The notes: a model not told the origin generated them from the letters alone. A stretch of 64,000 bases of DNA from Chamaelirium japonicum (GCA_947650365.1 OX393551.1:95454697-95518696); one strand, 5' to 3'; shown: positions 23,796 through 35,722, numbered from the stretch's first letter. Made by a program: numbers and translations.

Positions 23796-26278
23796 AGTTA
23801 GTTCATTCTGATGTATGTAGACCCATGAGCGTCCAGGCGATAGGAGGCCATGAGTACTTCATCATGTTTACTGATGATTACTCAAGATATGGCTATATCT
23901 ACCTAATGCATCGAAAGTCTGAGTCCTTTGACAAGTTCAAAGAATTTAGAGCCGAAGTTGAAAAGCAGACTGGTAGATATGTGAAAGCCCTTCGATCTAA
24001 TCAAGGAGGTGAGTACCTATCGGACGAGTTTCTTGGGTATCTTAGAGACAGTGGGATTGTATCCCAGTTGACTGCTCCAGGTACACCACAACAGAATGGA
24101 GTTTCTGAGAGAAGGAATCAGACTTTGTTGGACATGGTCCGTAGTATGATGAGTTATGCTAGTTTACCGATCACATTTTGGGGATATGCCCTATTAACAG
24201 CAGCTTATATCTTAAACCATGTGTCATCTAAATCAGTGCCTCTAACTCCTAGAGAACTGTGGTCAAAGCGAAAGCCTACACTGTAGCATTTCCAAATATG
24301 GGGATGTCCTGCACATGTGCGAAAGGACAAGAGGGATAAGATGGAGACTAAGTCTAAGGTATGTTTGTTTATAGGCTATCCTAAAGAAACAAAAGGTGGT
24401 ATATTCTATGATCCTGAGGATAAGAAGGTACTCGTTTCTACGAATGCCATCTACCTAGAGCAGGACTATATTATGGACCACAAGCCAACCAGTAAGGTAG
24501 TTCTGGAAGAGCTACTGGGTACTGATGGAGGTAGCACATCCGGTAACATAGAGGGAAGAGGTAACATTGAAACTAGTATACCAGAGACTGTAGAAACGAA
24601 TCGCTCAGTACCACCATTACCTCGTCGCAGTGGGAGACAAATCAGAGCTCCTGAAAGATACTATGGAGAGACTTTATTAGTCGATCCAGAGATTCAGGAG
24701 GATGATCCCTTGAGCTATGATGAGGCGATGAAATCTTCTGACAGTTCTGCTTGGCAAAAAGCCATGGAGGCAGAAATTGCATCTATGTCCCAAAATAATG
24801 TCTGGACACTTATTGCACCATCACCCAATATTAAACCTATTTGGTGTAAGTGGGTGTACAAGAAGAAAAGAGGACCCGATGGTTCCATTGAGACTTATAA
24901 AGCTAGATTAGTTGCCAAGGGTTTTACCCAACGAGAAGGGATCGATTATGACGAGACCTTCTCACCGGTAGCTATGCTTAAGTCTATTCGAATCCTCTTA
25001 TCCATTGCAGCCCACTATGATTGGGAGATCTGGCAGATGGATGTCAAGACAGCTTTCCTCAATTGGGATTTAGAGGAAGACATATATATGATGCAGCCTC
25101 CAGGTTTTGAGTCAGTAGGTCAGGAAGATCTGGTTTGCAAACTTCAGAGGTCCATCTATGGACTGAAACAAGCATCCAGAAGTTGGAATATCCATTTTGA
25201 TCAGACAATTCGCTCATACAGATTTGATCAAAATGAGGATGAACATTGTGTGTACAAAAGGAGTGATTATACAACAGTGGTATATTTAATACTTTATGTA
25301 GATAATATACTACTGATTGGAAATGACGTAGGAACATTATCTACGGTAAAAGTTTGGTTATCCTCGCAATTCGACATGAAAGACCTAGGTGAGGCGAGTT
25401 ATGTTCTGGGGATTAAGGTAACTCAAGATCGCCAGAACAAGATTCTCTCGCTCTCACAAACTACTTATATAGATAAGATACTGGCCAGATTCAGCATGCA
25501 GGACTCCAAGAAGGGTTTCTTGCCATTCAGATATGGCTTGAAATTGTCTAAGGATCAATATCCTAAGACACCTGAGGAGAAGGCAGAAATGCAAAAGATA
25601 CCTTATGCTTCAGCAGTGGGTAGTCTAATGTATGCCATGCAGTGCACGAGGCCAGATATCTGTTTTGCAGTAGATATGATGGGTCGGTTTCAGTCGAATC
25701 CGGGTCCAGCACATTGGACTGCTGTAAAGAGTATACTCAAGTACCTTCGTCGTACGAGGGATTATGAGTTAGTCTACACTTCACAGGACTTGACGCCGAT
25801 TGGATACACGGATGCTGACTTTATATCAGATGTGGAATCTAGAAAATCGACTTCAGGTTATGTTTTCATTTTAGGAGGAGGAGTAGTAAGTTGGCGGAGT
25901 GTGAAGCAAGGTTGCATCGCAGACTCCACCACTGAAGCTGAGTACGTCGCAGCGTGCGAGGCTGGAAAAGAAGCGGTGTGGCTCAAAAAGTTCTTATTGG
26001 ACTTAGGGTGCGTACCAGAGGCTCATTCACCTATTGTCCTTTATTGTGATAATAGTGGAGCGATAGCACAGGCCAAGGAGCCAAGACACCACCAGAAGGG
26101 GAACCATATCGAACGCAAGTTCCACTTGATTCGGCAGTTTCAGAAGGAAGGACAAGTAGCGGTGACAAAGATAGCATCTGCAGACAATGTTGCTGATCCC
26201 TTTACAAAGGCGATTCCAGCAAAGGCGTTTGAGCAGCATGTAGATGCTATGGGAGTCAGAACCGTTTTTCCTCGCTAG
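23729..26278 (+). pseudogene. pol (3' part): Copia integrase, reverse transcriptase and RNase H, inactivated
   Basis: Continues the polyprotein after the frameshift. The integrase core has the first Asp in LVHSDV (23810) and the Glu in NGVSERRN (24107). The position 35 residues before that Glu, normally Asp in a D-x35-E triad, is Asn (RSNQGGEY, codon 23999-24001). A TAG at 24284-24286 interrupts integrase before HFQIWGCPAHV. The reverse transcriptase has WKWVYKKK-type, DETFSPV and QMDVKTAFLN motifs. The catalytic box that is normally YVDD reads YVDN (25295-25306), and the usual Gly after AFLN is Trp (25064). RNase H motifs follow (GYTDADF, STTEAEY, LYCDNSGAI) to the end at VFPR. The gene is dead in at least four independent ways, though the long frame from 24317 remains open. 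Confidence 0.92.
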
Positions 26279-26280
26279 AC

Positions 26281-26292
26281 CAAGTGGGAGAT
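26281..26292 (+). other. Polypurine tract (plus-strand primer)
   Basis: CAAGTGGGAGAT lies three bases after the pol stop and abuts the TGTTGAG start of the 3' LTR. It is the typical copia polypurine tract position and sequence. Confidence 0.85.
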
Positions 26293-28507
26293 TGTTGAGT
26301 AAGATATGGTCTAGGGCTTGTAAAAACCATGGTTGATTAATAAATGCGTTGATATTTATATTAGAATAGCTTAATTGGTGCGTATTCTACGTGTTCTATA
26401 TATTGAACTGATAAGAGCCATGGCTGTATAGTGGTTCATCTGAGTGGGAGACTCAGTTGATTAGTACTATTAGCCTAAATTGTTCACAGTTCTGATTAGG
26501 GTTGGTTGCCCTATCAGGTTAAGCTGTTGGAATGACAGAGCATGGGTTTCTCCACTATGGTCATTGCCAAGCACAGTGTCTATGGCTGAACAGAACCAAC
26601 ACGGTGCACAGATCGGTGAGCAGACACCGGTGCACATAGCCGTGTTTCTGCTTAGGGTAATAGGTCCTAAACCCTGAGGAACCATGACCGGTGGACTAAC
26701 CAGTTTGGGTAACTTTGGTTCACCAACGTGTGAGGGATCTAACCACGGCCCAAAACCACGGTGCGCTGGGTTGCTGAGCTGGCGTTGCATCGGCATGTCA
26801 CTCCTGCAGGCTATTCACATCCCCATTGGGAGGTGCGTTCCTTGGTCTGACATACACCGTACTAAAACCAGGCCTGGTGGTTAACAGTTGAGCTGTTAGA
26901 CCGAATCCGGTTGTTTGGCCAAAATGATCGGAAGTACGATGTGTTAATCAACCTGGAAGGAACCTAGTCATATGGTCACTTGAGTCTGACGGTGCTCTCC
27001 ACCGCTCAAGTTGACACATGGCACCGAGTGAAGGGACATCTAATTACCTATCTAAGCGGAGAGCAGGGGTATGCGAGAGAGCTTAGTAAGTCAAGGAGAA
27101 TTGGAGTGCAGCTTGCGTCGCACTCTGGGTGGCCACGCAGGTTAACTGGGACCTAGAGGGTTGACAGGGACACTTGGATAGTGTGTCGATCGGGTCTGGT
27201 TGGAAGCCATGAATCCTAGTCCCTGAAGGTTCCACCTTATCCACGATCGTTACGGATCATAACTTTCTCCTTGTCTCACTGTACAATACGAGTTGAAGAA
27301 ATAATGCATTAATCGTCCTGTTTTCCATAAGTGCATTGCACTAGGGCATGGTGGATGCACAGGACTAAATGTGTTCACTAGGGGGCAACCCCAGAGTAGT
27401 GTAGAGACACACGATGTTGCCATAATGCCATAAGGAGTTCATTCCGTGTGTGCGTGTCGCACTAGAGCACGGTCTGTGTATTTAGTGATTTTTACTATAG
27501 GGGCACCCCATGTTTTACTGAGGGCACCCCAGTAAATAGTAAAAACACTATTCAAAACTCTATGGTATGTTAAATAGGTATGGATGAGGTTCTCTAAGTG
27601 TTAGAGTACTTTATCATGCACTGAGGTGGAGCATATATGCTCCGGTATGAGGTGGATGGCCACTAGATGCATGGGGGGCATTTTGGTCATTTCAAAATGT
27701 CCCGCATGCCCTAATGGCCGACCCCCCCATTAGGAAAAATATGCATGGCCATCAAATCCATATTTAAAAGGTTTAATTCAGATTTGAAATGATTTGAATC
27801 TATTCCCTTTAATTGCAAAACCAAATATGGCAACTATACAATAGTGGACATTTATTTTTGAGGATTAATGAGAGAGAGAGAAGGGGGAACGGTTCATATG
27901 GACAAGGGGAAAGAGGGGCATGGTTTTCAAGACATATTAGGCAAGGAAAACCGAGCCTCATTCAGATTTTGAAGAGAAAGACCGATCGCCTCTCCCTTGT
28001 GTTCGGTTTTGGCCTCCCTCTCTCTCTCGGGCACTCATCTCTCTCATTCTTTGGGTTTGACCTAAGGTGTGAAGATAAAATCTTCATCATCTCATCATCT
28101 TCTCCTCATAGAGTGGGTGTGATAAAGAAGAAGAGAAAGCTTGCACTCCGAAGCACTTAGAGATTGGAGTGCAAGGATCCGGGTCGATTCGCGAGATCGG
28201 GTGTACCCGAAGAAGAACGAGGCTTCTCCCACGCACGTGGATACTTCCGTCATCATCAAATTGGAAGATTAACATCACGGTGTTAAATCCCACACGGAGG
28301 TATAATAAACAAAACCCTAGATCTATTGAATTGCATGTATAACATTTATGGTGTGTTTCGATAGATGACCAATGGGGGTTCATTTGCATTTCATTTTAAT
28401 CTTGCGCATATGATTGTTTCTTAAGAAATTTTTAAAAATATATCGCACACCGTATCGATCCTAAGATCGAGTCCGGCTTCTGTTGCGCCTCTGATTTATT
28501 TCCAACA
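26293..28507 (+). repeat. Complete 3' LTR of the copia element
   Basis: 2215 bp, beginning TGTTGAG and ending CCAACA directly before the TSD copy ACAAC. A TATA-like TATTTAAAAGG lies near 27763. Short internal repeats surround 27340-27540 (two GGGGCACCCC-like boxes, and GCACTAGRGCA twice). Its first 686 bp match the 5' LTR fragment. The rest has no counterpart in this window. Confidence 0.9.
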
Positions 28508-28512
28508 ACAAC
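28508..28512 (+). other. 3' target-site duplication ACAAC
   Basis: Second copy of the 5-bp duplication, followed directly by ACGTTATCAGC, the continuation of the interrupted head module. Confidence 0.9.
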
Positions 28513-29707
28513 ACGTTATCAGCACGAATATTTCAAGCCCAACCGACCAGTCACAAGAAAACGGAGAGATAAATAATGACAGAAGAGATAGAAGAAGAAA
28601 GAAGAGACCGAAAAGATAAACGAAGAGAGAAGAGAGAAGAAGTCCTGCTCTATTCCATTGGCCACGGGTATAGGTGAGATGTAAGAAAGAATTCGATAAC
28701 GTGTTGTAAGATCGAAAAAAATTGGAGCCATCAAACATGCCCTATCATAAAGGGGTCATATATTATTTATGGTGTAAGCTTTTAGGGCCTAGGCAATCTA
28801 TGGAAAACCCTAATCCATGGGAGAAGAGAGAAGAGAACGAAGAAATTATAGTTATATTATTGAGAAGTGGAGTTTTGGAATTTATATTCCTTCTTACTTC
28901 ACACCTATATCATTAGGGAATGGATTAGAGCAGGACTTCTTCTCTATTCTCTCTTTGTTTATCTCTCCGTTCTCTTATCTCTTCTTCTTTCTTCTCACAA
29001 CACATTATCAGCATGAAGATGTCAAGCCTATCCAACCAGTCATAAGAAAACGAAGAGAGAAACGAAGATAAAAGAGAGAGAGAAACAAAGACATAAGAAA
29101 GAGAAGAAGAGAGAAGAGAATAGAGAGATAAATAAAAGAAAAAGAGAAAAAAATTTCTTCTCCAGTCCATTGGCCATGGGTATAGGTGTGAAGTAAGAAG
29201 GAATTTAAATTCCAAAACTCTACAGAAGATTGAGAAGAAGAAAGAAGAGAACATAGAGATAAATGATGAGAGAAGAAGTCCTACTCTAGTTCATTATCCA
29301 CCATAGGATCTCTCCCTTGGAATAGGGATTTCCATAGATTGCTTAGGCCCTAAGTAAGCTTACCCTATAAAAAATATAATGGGTGGGGCAAATTTAACAG
29401 CTCTCTCTTTCTCCTATCTTACAACACGTTATCAGCACGAATATATCAAGCCCAGCCATTAAATAATTCGTTTATCTCTCCGTTCTCTTCTCTCTTCACT
29501 CTTCTTACAACACGTTATCAGCACGAACATGTCGAGCCCAGCAGACCAGTCATAAAAAAACAGAGAGAAAAATAAAGACAAAAGAGAAAGAAGAAGAAGA
29601 AAGAGAACAAAGAGATAAACAAAGAGAGAAGAAGTCCTACTCCAGGCCATTGGCCACAGGTATAGCAGTGAAGTAAGAAGGAATCTAAATTCCAAAACTC
29701 TACTTCT
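28513..29707 (+). repeat. Z block, copy 2 (continued after the copia insertion)
   Basis: Direct counterpart of about 15990-17098, with the GATAACGTGTTGTAAGATC joint near 28690, the leader variant TCTCCCTTGGAATAGGG (about 29311) and the TTAAATAATTCGTTTATCTC joint (29459). Confidence 0.8.
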
Positions 29708-31306
29708 TAATATTTATATGACCCCTTTAGGGTGGGGCATGTTTGATAGCTCTCTCTTTCTTCCATCTCACATCACGTTATCAGCACGAACATGTCGAGC
29801 CCAGTCGACCAGTCACAAGAAAATGGAGAGAGAAACGAAGATAGAAGAAAGAGAAGAAGAGAGAAGATAACAGAGAGTTAAACGAAGATAGAATATAGAA
29901 AAAGTCCTGCTCTAGTCCATTGGCCAAGTGTATAAGAGTGCAGTAAGAAGGAATCTAAATTTCAAAACTCCACAGAAGAGAGAGAAGAAGAGAGATAAGA
30001 ACGGTGAGAGAAATAAAAAGTAAAGAGAGAAGAAGTCCTGCTCTAGTCCATTGACCACGAGTATATGTGTGAAGTAAGAAAGAATCTAAAATCCAAAACT
30101 CCACTTCTGTCTTCCTTTCTCTCTTTGTTTTCTTCCGACTGGTCGGCTGGGCTTGACATGTTCGTGACGATAACGTGTTATAAGATGGGAGAAAGAGAGA
30201 GATGTCAAACGTGCCCCACCATAAAGGGGTTATATAAATATTGAGAAGTAGAGTTTTGAAATTTAGATTCCTTCTTACTTTACACCTATACCCATGGCCA
30301 ATGCACTGGAGCAAGGATTCTTCTCTCTTCTCTTTTTATTTAGCTCTTAGTTCTTTTTTCTCTTCTTCTCCCTCTTTTGTGTTCATTTCTCTCTTCGTTT
30401 TCTTGTGATTGGTCGGCTGGGCTGGACATGTTCATACTGATAATATATTATGAGAAGAGAGAAGATAACAGGGAAATAAACAAAGAAAGAAGAGAGAAGA
30501 ATTCCTGCGCCAGTCCATTCGACAGGGGTATAGGTGTGAAGTAAGAAGGAATCTAAATTCCAAAACCCCACTTCTTAATAATATAATTAAATCTCCCCAT
30601 TCTGTTCTCTCTTCTCCTATGGATTAAGGTTTTCCATAGATTGCTTAGGCCCTAAGTAAGCTTAACCTATAAATAATATATGACCCTTTTAGGGTGGGGC
30701 ATATTTGACGGCTCTCTCTTTCTTCCATCCCATAACATGTTATCAGTACGAATATATCGAGCCCAGCCGACCAATCGCAAGAAAACAGAGAGAGAGATGA
30801 AGACAGAGAAGAGAAAAGAAGAGGAAAGAGAATGGAGAAATAAACGAAGTTAGAAAAGAGAAGAAATCCTGCTCCAGTCCATTGGCCACGGATATAGGTA
30901 TGAAGTAAGAAAGAATCTAAATTCCAAAACTCCACTTCTCAATAATATAATTAAATCTCTGTATTCTCTTCTCTATTCACCCATGGATTTGGGTTTCCTA
31001 TATATTACTTAGGCCCTAAATAAGCTAATCCTATAAATAATATACGACCCTTTTAGGGTAGGGCACATTTGACGGCTCTTACTTTCTCCCTTCTCACAAC
31101 ACGTTATCAGCACGAACATGCCAAGGCCAACCGACCTGTTACAAGAAAACGGAGAGAGAAATAAAGACAAAAGAGAGAAAAGAAGAAAGAAAAGAATGGA
31201 GAAATAAACGAAGTGAGAAGAGAGAAGAAGTCCTGTTATAGTCCATTGGCCACGAGTATAAGTGTGAAGTAAGAAGGAATCTAAATTTTAAAACACCACT
31301 TCGCAA
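29708..31306 (+). repeat. Y block, copy 3 (front part)
   Basis: Follows the Y order (head, core, inverted core and head, leader units near 30580 and 30945, the second with ATGGATTTGGGTTTCC as in copy 2 at about 18314). It gives way to an X block at about 31307 instead of continuing to the Y tail. Confidence 0.7.
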
Positions 31307-33445
31307 TAGTATTATCTCAACATTATTATGATTATCATAGTAATGTTATTATAAATATTTTAATTAAATTAATTATTTATTTAATTATTATATAATTTAT
31401 TAATTTAAAAAATTTAATAATTAAGTTTTTAGTAAAATAATTAATTAAATATAATTATTATAGTATAAATAGATATTGAATTATTTAAATAAAATGAACT
31501 ATTGTGAAGTGGAGTTTTTGGAATTTAGATTCCTTCTTACTTCACACATATACCCGTGGCCAATAGACTGGAGCAGGACTTCTTCTCTTTTCATTTATCT
31601 CTCTGTTCTATTCTCTCTTATTCTTTCTCTTCCGTGGAGTTTCAAAATTTAGATTCCTTCTTACTTCATACCTATACCCGTGACGAATGGACTGGAGCAC
31701 GACTTCTTCTCTCTTCTTTCTCAATATTTATTTAATTAGTTTACTTTTTATTATTATATTAAAAAAATAATTAAATAACTAGATAATTAAATAATTTAAT
31801 TAATTAATTATTTTACTAAATACTTAATTAATAAACTATTTAAATTAATAAATTATTTAAAAATTAAATAAATGATTATAGTAACATTACTATGATAATC
31901 AAAATAATGTTAAGATGATACTATTGAGAAGAGGAGGTTTGGAATTTATATTTCTTCTTACTTCACAGCTATACCCATGGAGAATTGATTGGAGCAGGAC
32001 TTCTTCTCTCTTCATTTATCTCTCCGTTCTCTTCTCTCTTCTTCTTTATCTTCTATTTACGTTTCTCTCTCTGTTTTCTTCTATTTTCTTCTCCCTTCTA
32101 TCTTCGTTTCTGTTTCCCATAGATTATTTAGGCCCTAAGTTAGTTTACGCTATAAATAATATATAACATTTTTTAGTGTGGGGCATGTTTGATGGCTCTC
32201 TATTTCTCCCATCTCAAAATATGTTATCAGCACGAACATATCGAGCCCAGCTGACCAGTAATAAGAAAACGGAGAGAGAAATGAAGATAGAAGAGAGAGA
32301 ATAAAAGAGAAGAGAACAGAGAGATAAACGAAGAGGGAAGATAGAAGAAGAGCGAAGAGAACGGAGAAATAAACGAAAGGAGAAGAGAACGAAGAGATAA
32401 ACAAAGAGAGAAGAGAGAAGAAGTTCTGCTCCGATCCATTGGCCATGGGTATAGGTGTGAAGTAAGAAGGAATCTAAATTTCAAAACTCCAATTCTCAAT
32501 ATTTATACGTCCCCTTTAGGGTGGGGCACATTTGACATCTCTCTCTTTCTCCCATTTCACAACACATTATCAGTAAGAACATATCGAGCACAGCCGACCA
32601 ATTGCAAGAAAATGGAGAGAGAAACAAAGACAGAAGTGGAGTTTTGGAATTTATATTCTTTCTTACTTCACACCTATACCCATGGCCAATGGACTAGAGC
32701 ATGACTTCTTCTCTCTTCTATTTTTGTTATCTCTCCATTCTCTTCTCTTTCCTTCTCTCTCTTTTGTCTTCATTTCTCTCTCAGTTTTCTTATTACTGGT
32801 TGGCTGGGCTCGACATGTTCGTACTGATAATGTTTTGTGAGATGGGAGAAAGAGAGAGCTGTTTAACGTGCCCCACCCTAAAAGGGTCTTATATTATTTA
32901 TAGGGTAAGTGTTATGAGATGGGAGAAAGAGAGAGCTGTCAAACGTGTCCCACCCTAAAGGGGTCATATAAATTTTGAGAAGTGCAGATCAGTAATTTAG
33001 ATTCCTTCTTACTTCACACCTATATCTGTAGCGAATGGACTGGAGTAGGACTTCTTCGCTCTTCTCTCTTTTTGTTTATCTCTCCGTTCTCTTCTCACTT
33101 CTTCTCTCTCTTCTGTCTTCATTTCCCTCTCCGTTTTCTTTACGAACATATATTAGTTAAATAACATAGAGCAGGATTTCTTCTCTCTTATCTCTTTATT
33201 TATCTCTCTATTCTTTTCTCTCTTATTCTCTCTTCTCACAACACGTTATCAGCATGAATATGTCGAGCCCAGCTGACCAATTATAAAAAAACAGAGAGAG
33301 AAATAAAGACAGAAGAGAGAGAATAAGTAAAAAGATAATAAAGAGATAAACGAAGAGAGAAGAGAAAAGAAGTTCTGATACAGTGCATTGGCCACGGGTA
33401 TAGCTGTGGAGTAAGAAGTAATCTAAATTCCAAAACTCTACTTCT
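31307..33445 (+). repeat. X block, copy 2
   Basis: Same structure as 11262-13353: an AT-rich segment between inverted boundary motifs (31307-31927) with a minus-type core in the middle, the CCTAAGTTAG leader variant (about 32130), and TATTAGTTAAATAACATAGA (about 33152). From the Y3 start to the next Y start is 3738 bp, so X fills the slot taken by the Y tail plus Z elsewhere. Confidence 0.75.
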
Positions 33446-34601
33446 CAATATTTATACGACCCCTTTAGGGTGCGGCATGTTTGATGGCTCTCTCTTTCTC
33501 CCATCTCAAAATACGTTATCAGCACGAAGACAGAAGAGAGAAAAGAAGAAAGAAGAGAACGGAGAGATAAACAAAGATAAAAGAGAAAAGAAGTCATGCT
33601 CCAGTCCATTGGCCAAGGGTATAGGTGTAAAGTAATAAAGAATCTAAATTCTAAAACTCCACAGAAGAGAGAGAAGAAGAAAGAAGAGAACAAAAAGATA
33701 AATAAAGAGAGAAATAAAGAAGTCATGCTTCTGTCTTTGTTTTCTTGTGAGTGGTCTGGTGGGCTTGATATGTTCGTGCTGATAAAGTGTTGTGAGATGA
33801 AAGAAATAGAGTCATTAAACGTGCCCTACCAAAAAAGGGTCGTATAAATATTAAGAAGTAGAGTTTTGGAATTTAGATTCCTTCTTACTTCATACCTATA
33901 CCTGTGGCCAATGGACTAGAGCAGGGCTTCTTCTCTCTTCATTTATCTCTCTGTTCTCTCTTCGTTCTCTTCTCTTTTCTTCTCTCTCTTCTGTCTTCGT
34001 TTCTCTCTCTGTTTTCTTGCGACTGGTCGGTTGGGTTCGACATGTTCGTGCTGATAATGTGTTGTAAGAAGAGAGAAGAGAACAAAGAGATAAACAAAAA
34101 GAGAAGAGAGAAGAAGTCAAGCTCTAGTCCATTCACCATGGGTATAGGTGTGAAGTAAGAAGGAATCTAAATTCCAAAACTCTACTTCTTAATAATTTAA
34201 TTAAATCTCCCCATTCTCTTCTCTCGTCTCCTATAGATTAGGGTTTCTTATAGATTGTTTATGCCCTAAGTAAGCTTACCCTATAAATAATATATGACCC
34301 CTTTAGGGTGGGACACGTTTGACGACTTTTCCTTTCTCCTATCTCATAACACGTTATCAACACGAACATATGGAGCTCAGCCGACCAGTCATATGAAAAC
34401 GAAAAGAGAAATAAAGATAGAGAAGAGAAAATAAGAGAGAAGAGAATGAAGAGATAAACAAAGATAGAAGAGAAAAGAAGTCCTTCTCTAATCCATTAGC
34501 CACGGGTATAGGTATGAAGTAAGAAGGAATCTAAATTCCAAAACTCCACTTCTTAATAATATAATTAAATCTCTCCATTCTTTTCTCTCTTCACCCATGG
34601 A

Positions 34602-34610
34602 TTAGGGTTT
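34602..34610 (+). promoter_or_regulatory. Telo-box-like motif TTAGGGTTT in a leader module
   Basis: Exact match to the plant telo-box (AAACCCTAA on the other strand), about 35 bp before the TATA-like site. It recurs in most full leaders in both orientations. That any copy binds a telo-box protein is not shown. Confidence 0.45.
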
Positions 34611-34633
34611 TCCATAGACTGCTTAGGCCCTAA

Positions 34634-34643
34634 GTAAGCTTAC
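34634..34643. repeat. Perfect 10-bp palindrome GTAAGCTTAC
   Basis: Self-complementary and conserved in most leaders, next to the near-palindrome CTTAGGCCCTAAG. It contains a HindIII site, so most full units carry one. Confidence 0.7.
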
Positions 34644-34644
34644 C

Positions 34645-34657
34645 CTATAAATAATAT
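34645..34657 (+). promoter_or_regulatory. TATA-like site CTATAAATAATAT in a leader module
   Basis: A good match to a plant TATA box (TATAAATA), kept in most leaders and pointing toward the head and core. Because units occur in both orientations, such sites face both ways. Transcription is not demonstrated. Confidence 0.45.
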
Positions 34658-34845
34658 ACTACCCCTTTAGGGTAGGGCATGTTTGACGGCTCTTACTTTC
34701 TCCCATCTTACAATACGTTATCAATACGAACATGTCAAGCCCAACCGACCAGTCACAAGAAAACAAAGAGAGAAATAAGGGCAGAAGAGAGAAGAGAATG
34801 AAGAGATAAACAAAGAGAGATGAAGAAGTCTTGCTCCAGTCCATT

Positions 34846-35722
34846 AGCTGTGGTGCAAATTTTGGCCGAAAGCCTCACAAATAGTGGGACCCACAAGCCC
34901 TGCCTGTGGGGTCCACAAAGACGACAACGGGACCCACTAGCCCTACCTGTTGGATCCATAAGGATGATAGCGGGACCCACCAGCCCTACCTGTGGGGTCC
35001 ATCGAGGTAACGGTAGGACCCACCGGCCCTGCCTATGGGGTCCATCGAGATGATAATGGGACCCACCAGTCCTGCCTGTGGGGTCTATCGAGATGACGGT
35101 GGGACCCATCAACCCCGTCGGGATTCAGGCGACAGCTGCAAAAACTTCCCTTTACTCAGGTTTCCCTTCAAGAAAAATCTATAAATAGCAGACCCAACGA
35201 GTGTACTAGAAAAAATCGGATCTCTGATATCTGAATCAGACTTTCAAAAAACCTAGTGCTTTTACATTCTAACCCTTCGGTCTTCTTTTCAAAGATATCA
35301 GTGATACTCGGCCTATCGATGTTTCTTTGAGAAAAGTGTTAGTGAATTTAGGTTGCACCTTATAGCACGGAGACGTAGGTTTCGGCTAAACTCTAATATC
35401 ATATCTTATGTCAATCTCCTCTCTCTTCTTATTCAAAGTTTGAATTCAAAGGCACTAACAAGCAACATCCGAATCAACAATCTAGACTAAAGTTTGATCA
35501 GCCCTTCGACTCGACTTGATTGACTGGTTCTGTGGAGTCTTCGAATCTGGTGGGTCCCGCTATCATCTTTATGGACCCCACAAGCAGGGCTGGTGGGTCC
35601 CATTGTCATCTTTGTAGATCCCACAGGCAGTGCTAGTGGGTCCCACTGTCGTCTTTGTGGACCCACATGCAGGGCTGGTGGGTCCCGCTATTTGTAAGGC
35701 TTCCGGCCAAAATTTACAGCCA
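34846..35722. mobile_element. Foldback DNA element with 43-bp tandem repeats in its arms
   Basis: An 877-bp insertion in a core module (CCATT/GGCCACGG). The outer ends are inverted copies (start AGCTGTGGTGCAAATTTTGG; the end read backwards gives GGCTGTAAATTTTGGCC). Both arms hold GGGACCCAC repeats of about 43 bp: six starts on the left at 34886, 34929, 34972, 35015, 35058 and 35101, and four on the right at 35550, 35593, 35636 and 35678. CATT precedes (34842-34845) and follows (35723-35726), a possible 4-bp duplication. There is no coding capacity. It resembles a non-autonomous foldback or Mutator-like element, but the short TSD leaves the class open. Confidence 0.75.
35111..35546 (+). other. 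Central region of the foldback element, promoter-like
   Basis: About 436 bp of non-repetitive sequence between the arms, with a TATA-like CTATAAATAG at 35179-35188. No open frame of note is present. It could be a captured host or LTR promoter segment, but nothing in the window identifies a source. Confidence 0.4.

Larger units (their letters stand above)
19660..28507 (+). mobile_element. Defective Ty1/copia LTR retrotransposon with rearranged 5' end
   Basis: An 8848-bp insertion flanked by the 5-bp TSD ACAAC. In order: 686 bp of the 5' LTR, about 2.4 kb of foreign LTR-like DNA, a gag lacking its start, protease, integrase, reverse transcriptase and RNase H in copia order (IN before RT), a polypurine tract (26281-26292), and a complete 3' LTR of 2215 bp. 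The integrase-RT-RNase H sequence resembles the Tork/Angela side of the copia tree, but that placement is from memory of the family and is tentative. The primer binding site is lost with the 5' end. The polyprotein is broken by two stops and a frameshift and lacks key catalytic residues, so the copy cannot act on its own. Confidence 0.92.
33446..34845 (+). repeat. Y block, copy 4, first part
   Basis: Head, core and leader units in Y order, cut by the foldback element at 34846. Y4 continues at 35723 and again at 38441. Without the two insertions it measures about 2.46 kb, against 2.58 kb for copy 1. Confidence 0.75.

Noticed and set aside
24317-26278. The 653-codon frame as a functional reverse transcriptase gene
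   Set aside because: It is the tail of a copia polyprotein cut by an upstream TAG, and its RT active site reads YVDN.
34602-34610. TTAGGGTTT motifs as interstitial telomeric repeats
   Set aside because: Single copies in each leader, not tandem telomere arrays; better described as telo-box-like motifs.
34886-35110. 43-bp repeats as a CRISPR-like array
   Set aside because: The repeats are contiguous without unique spacers, are mirrored in the right arm, and the sequence is a plant genome.
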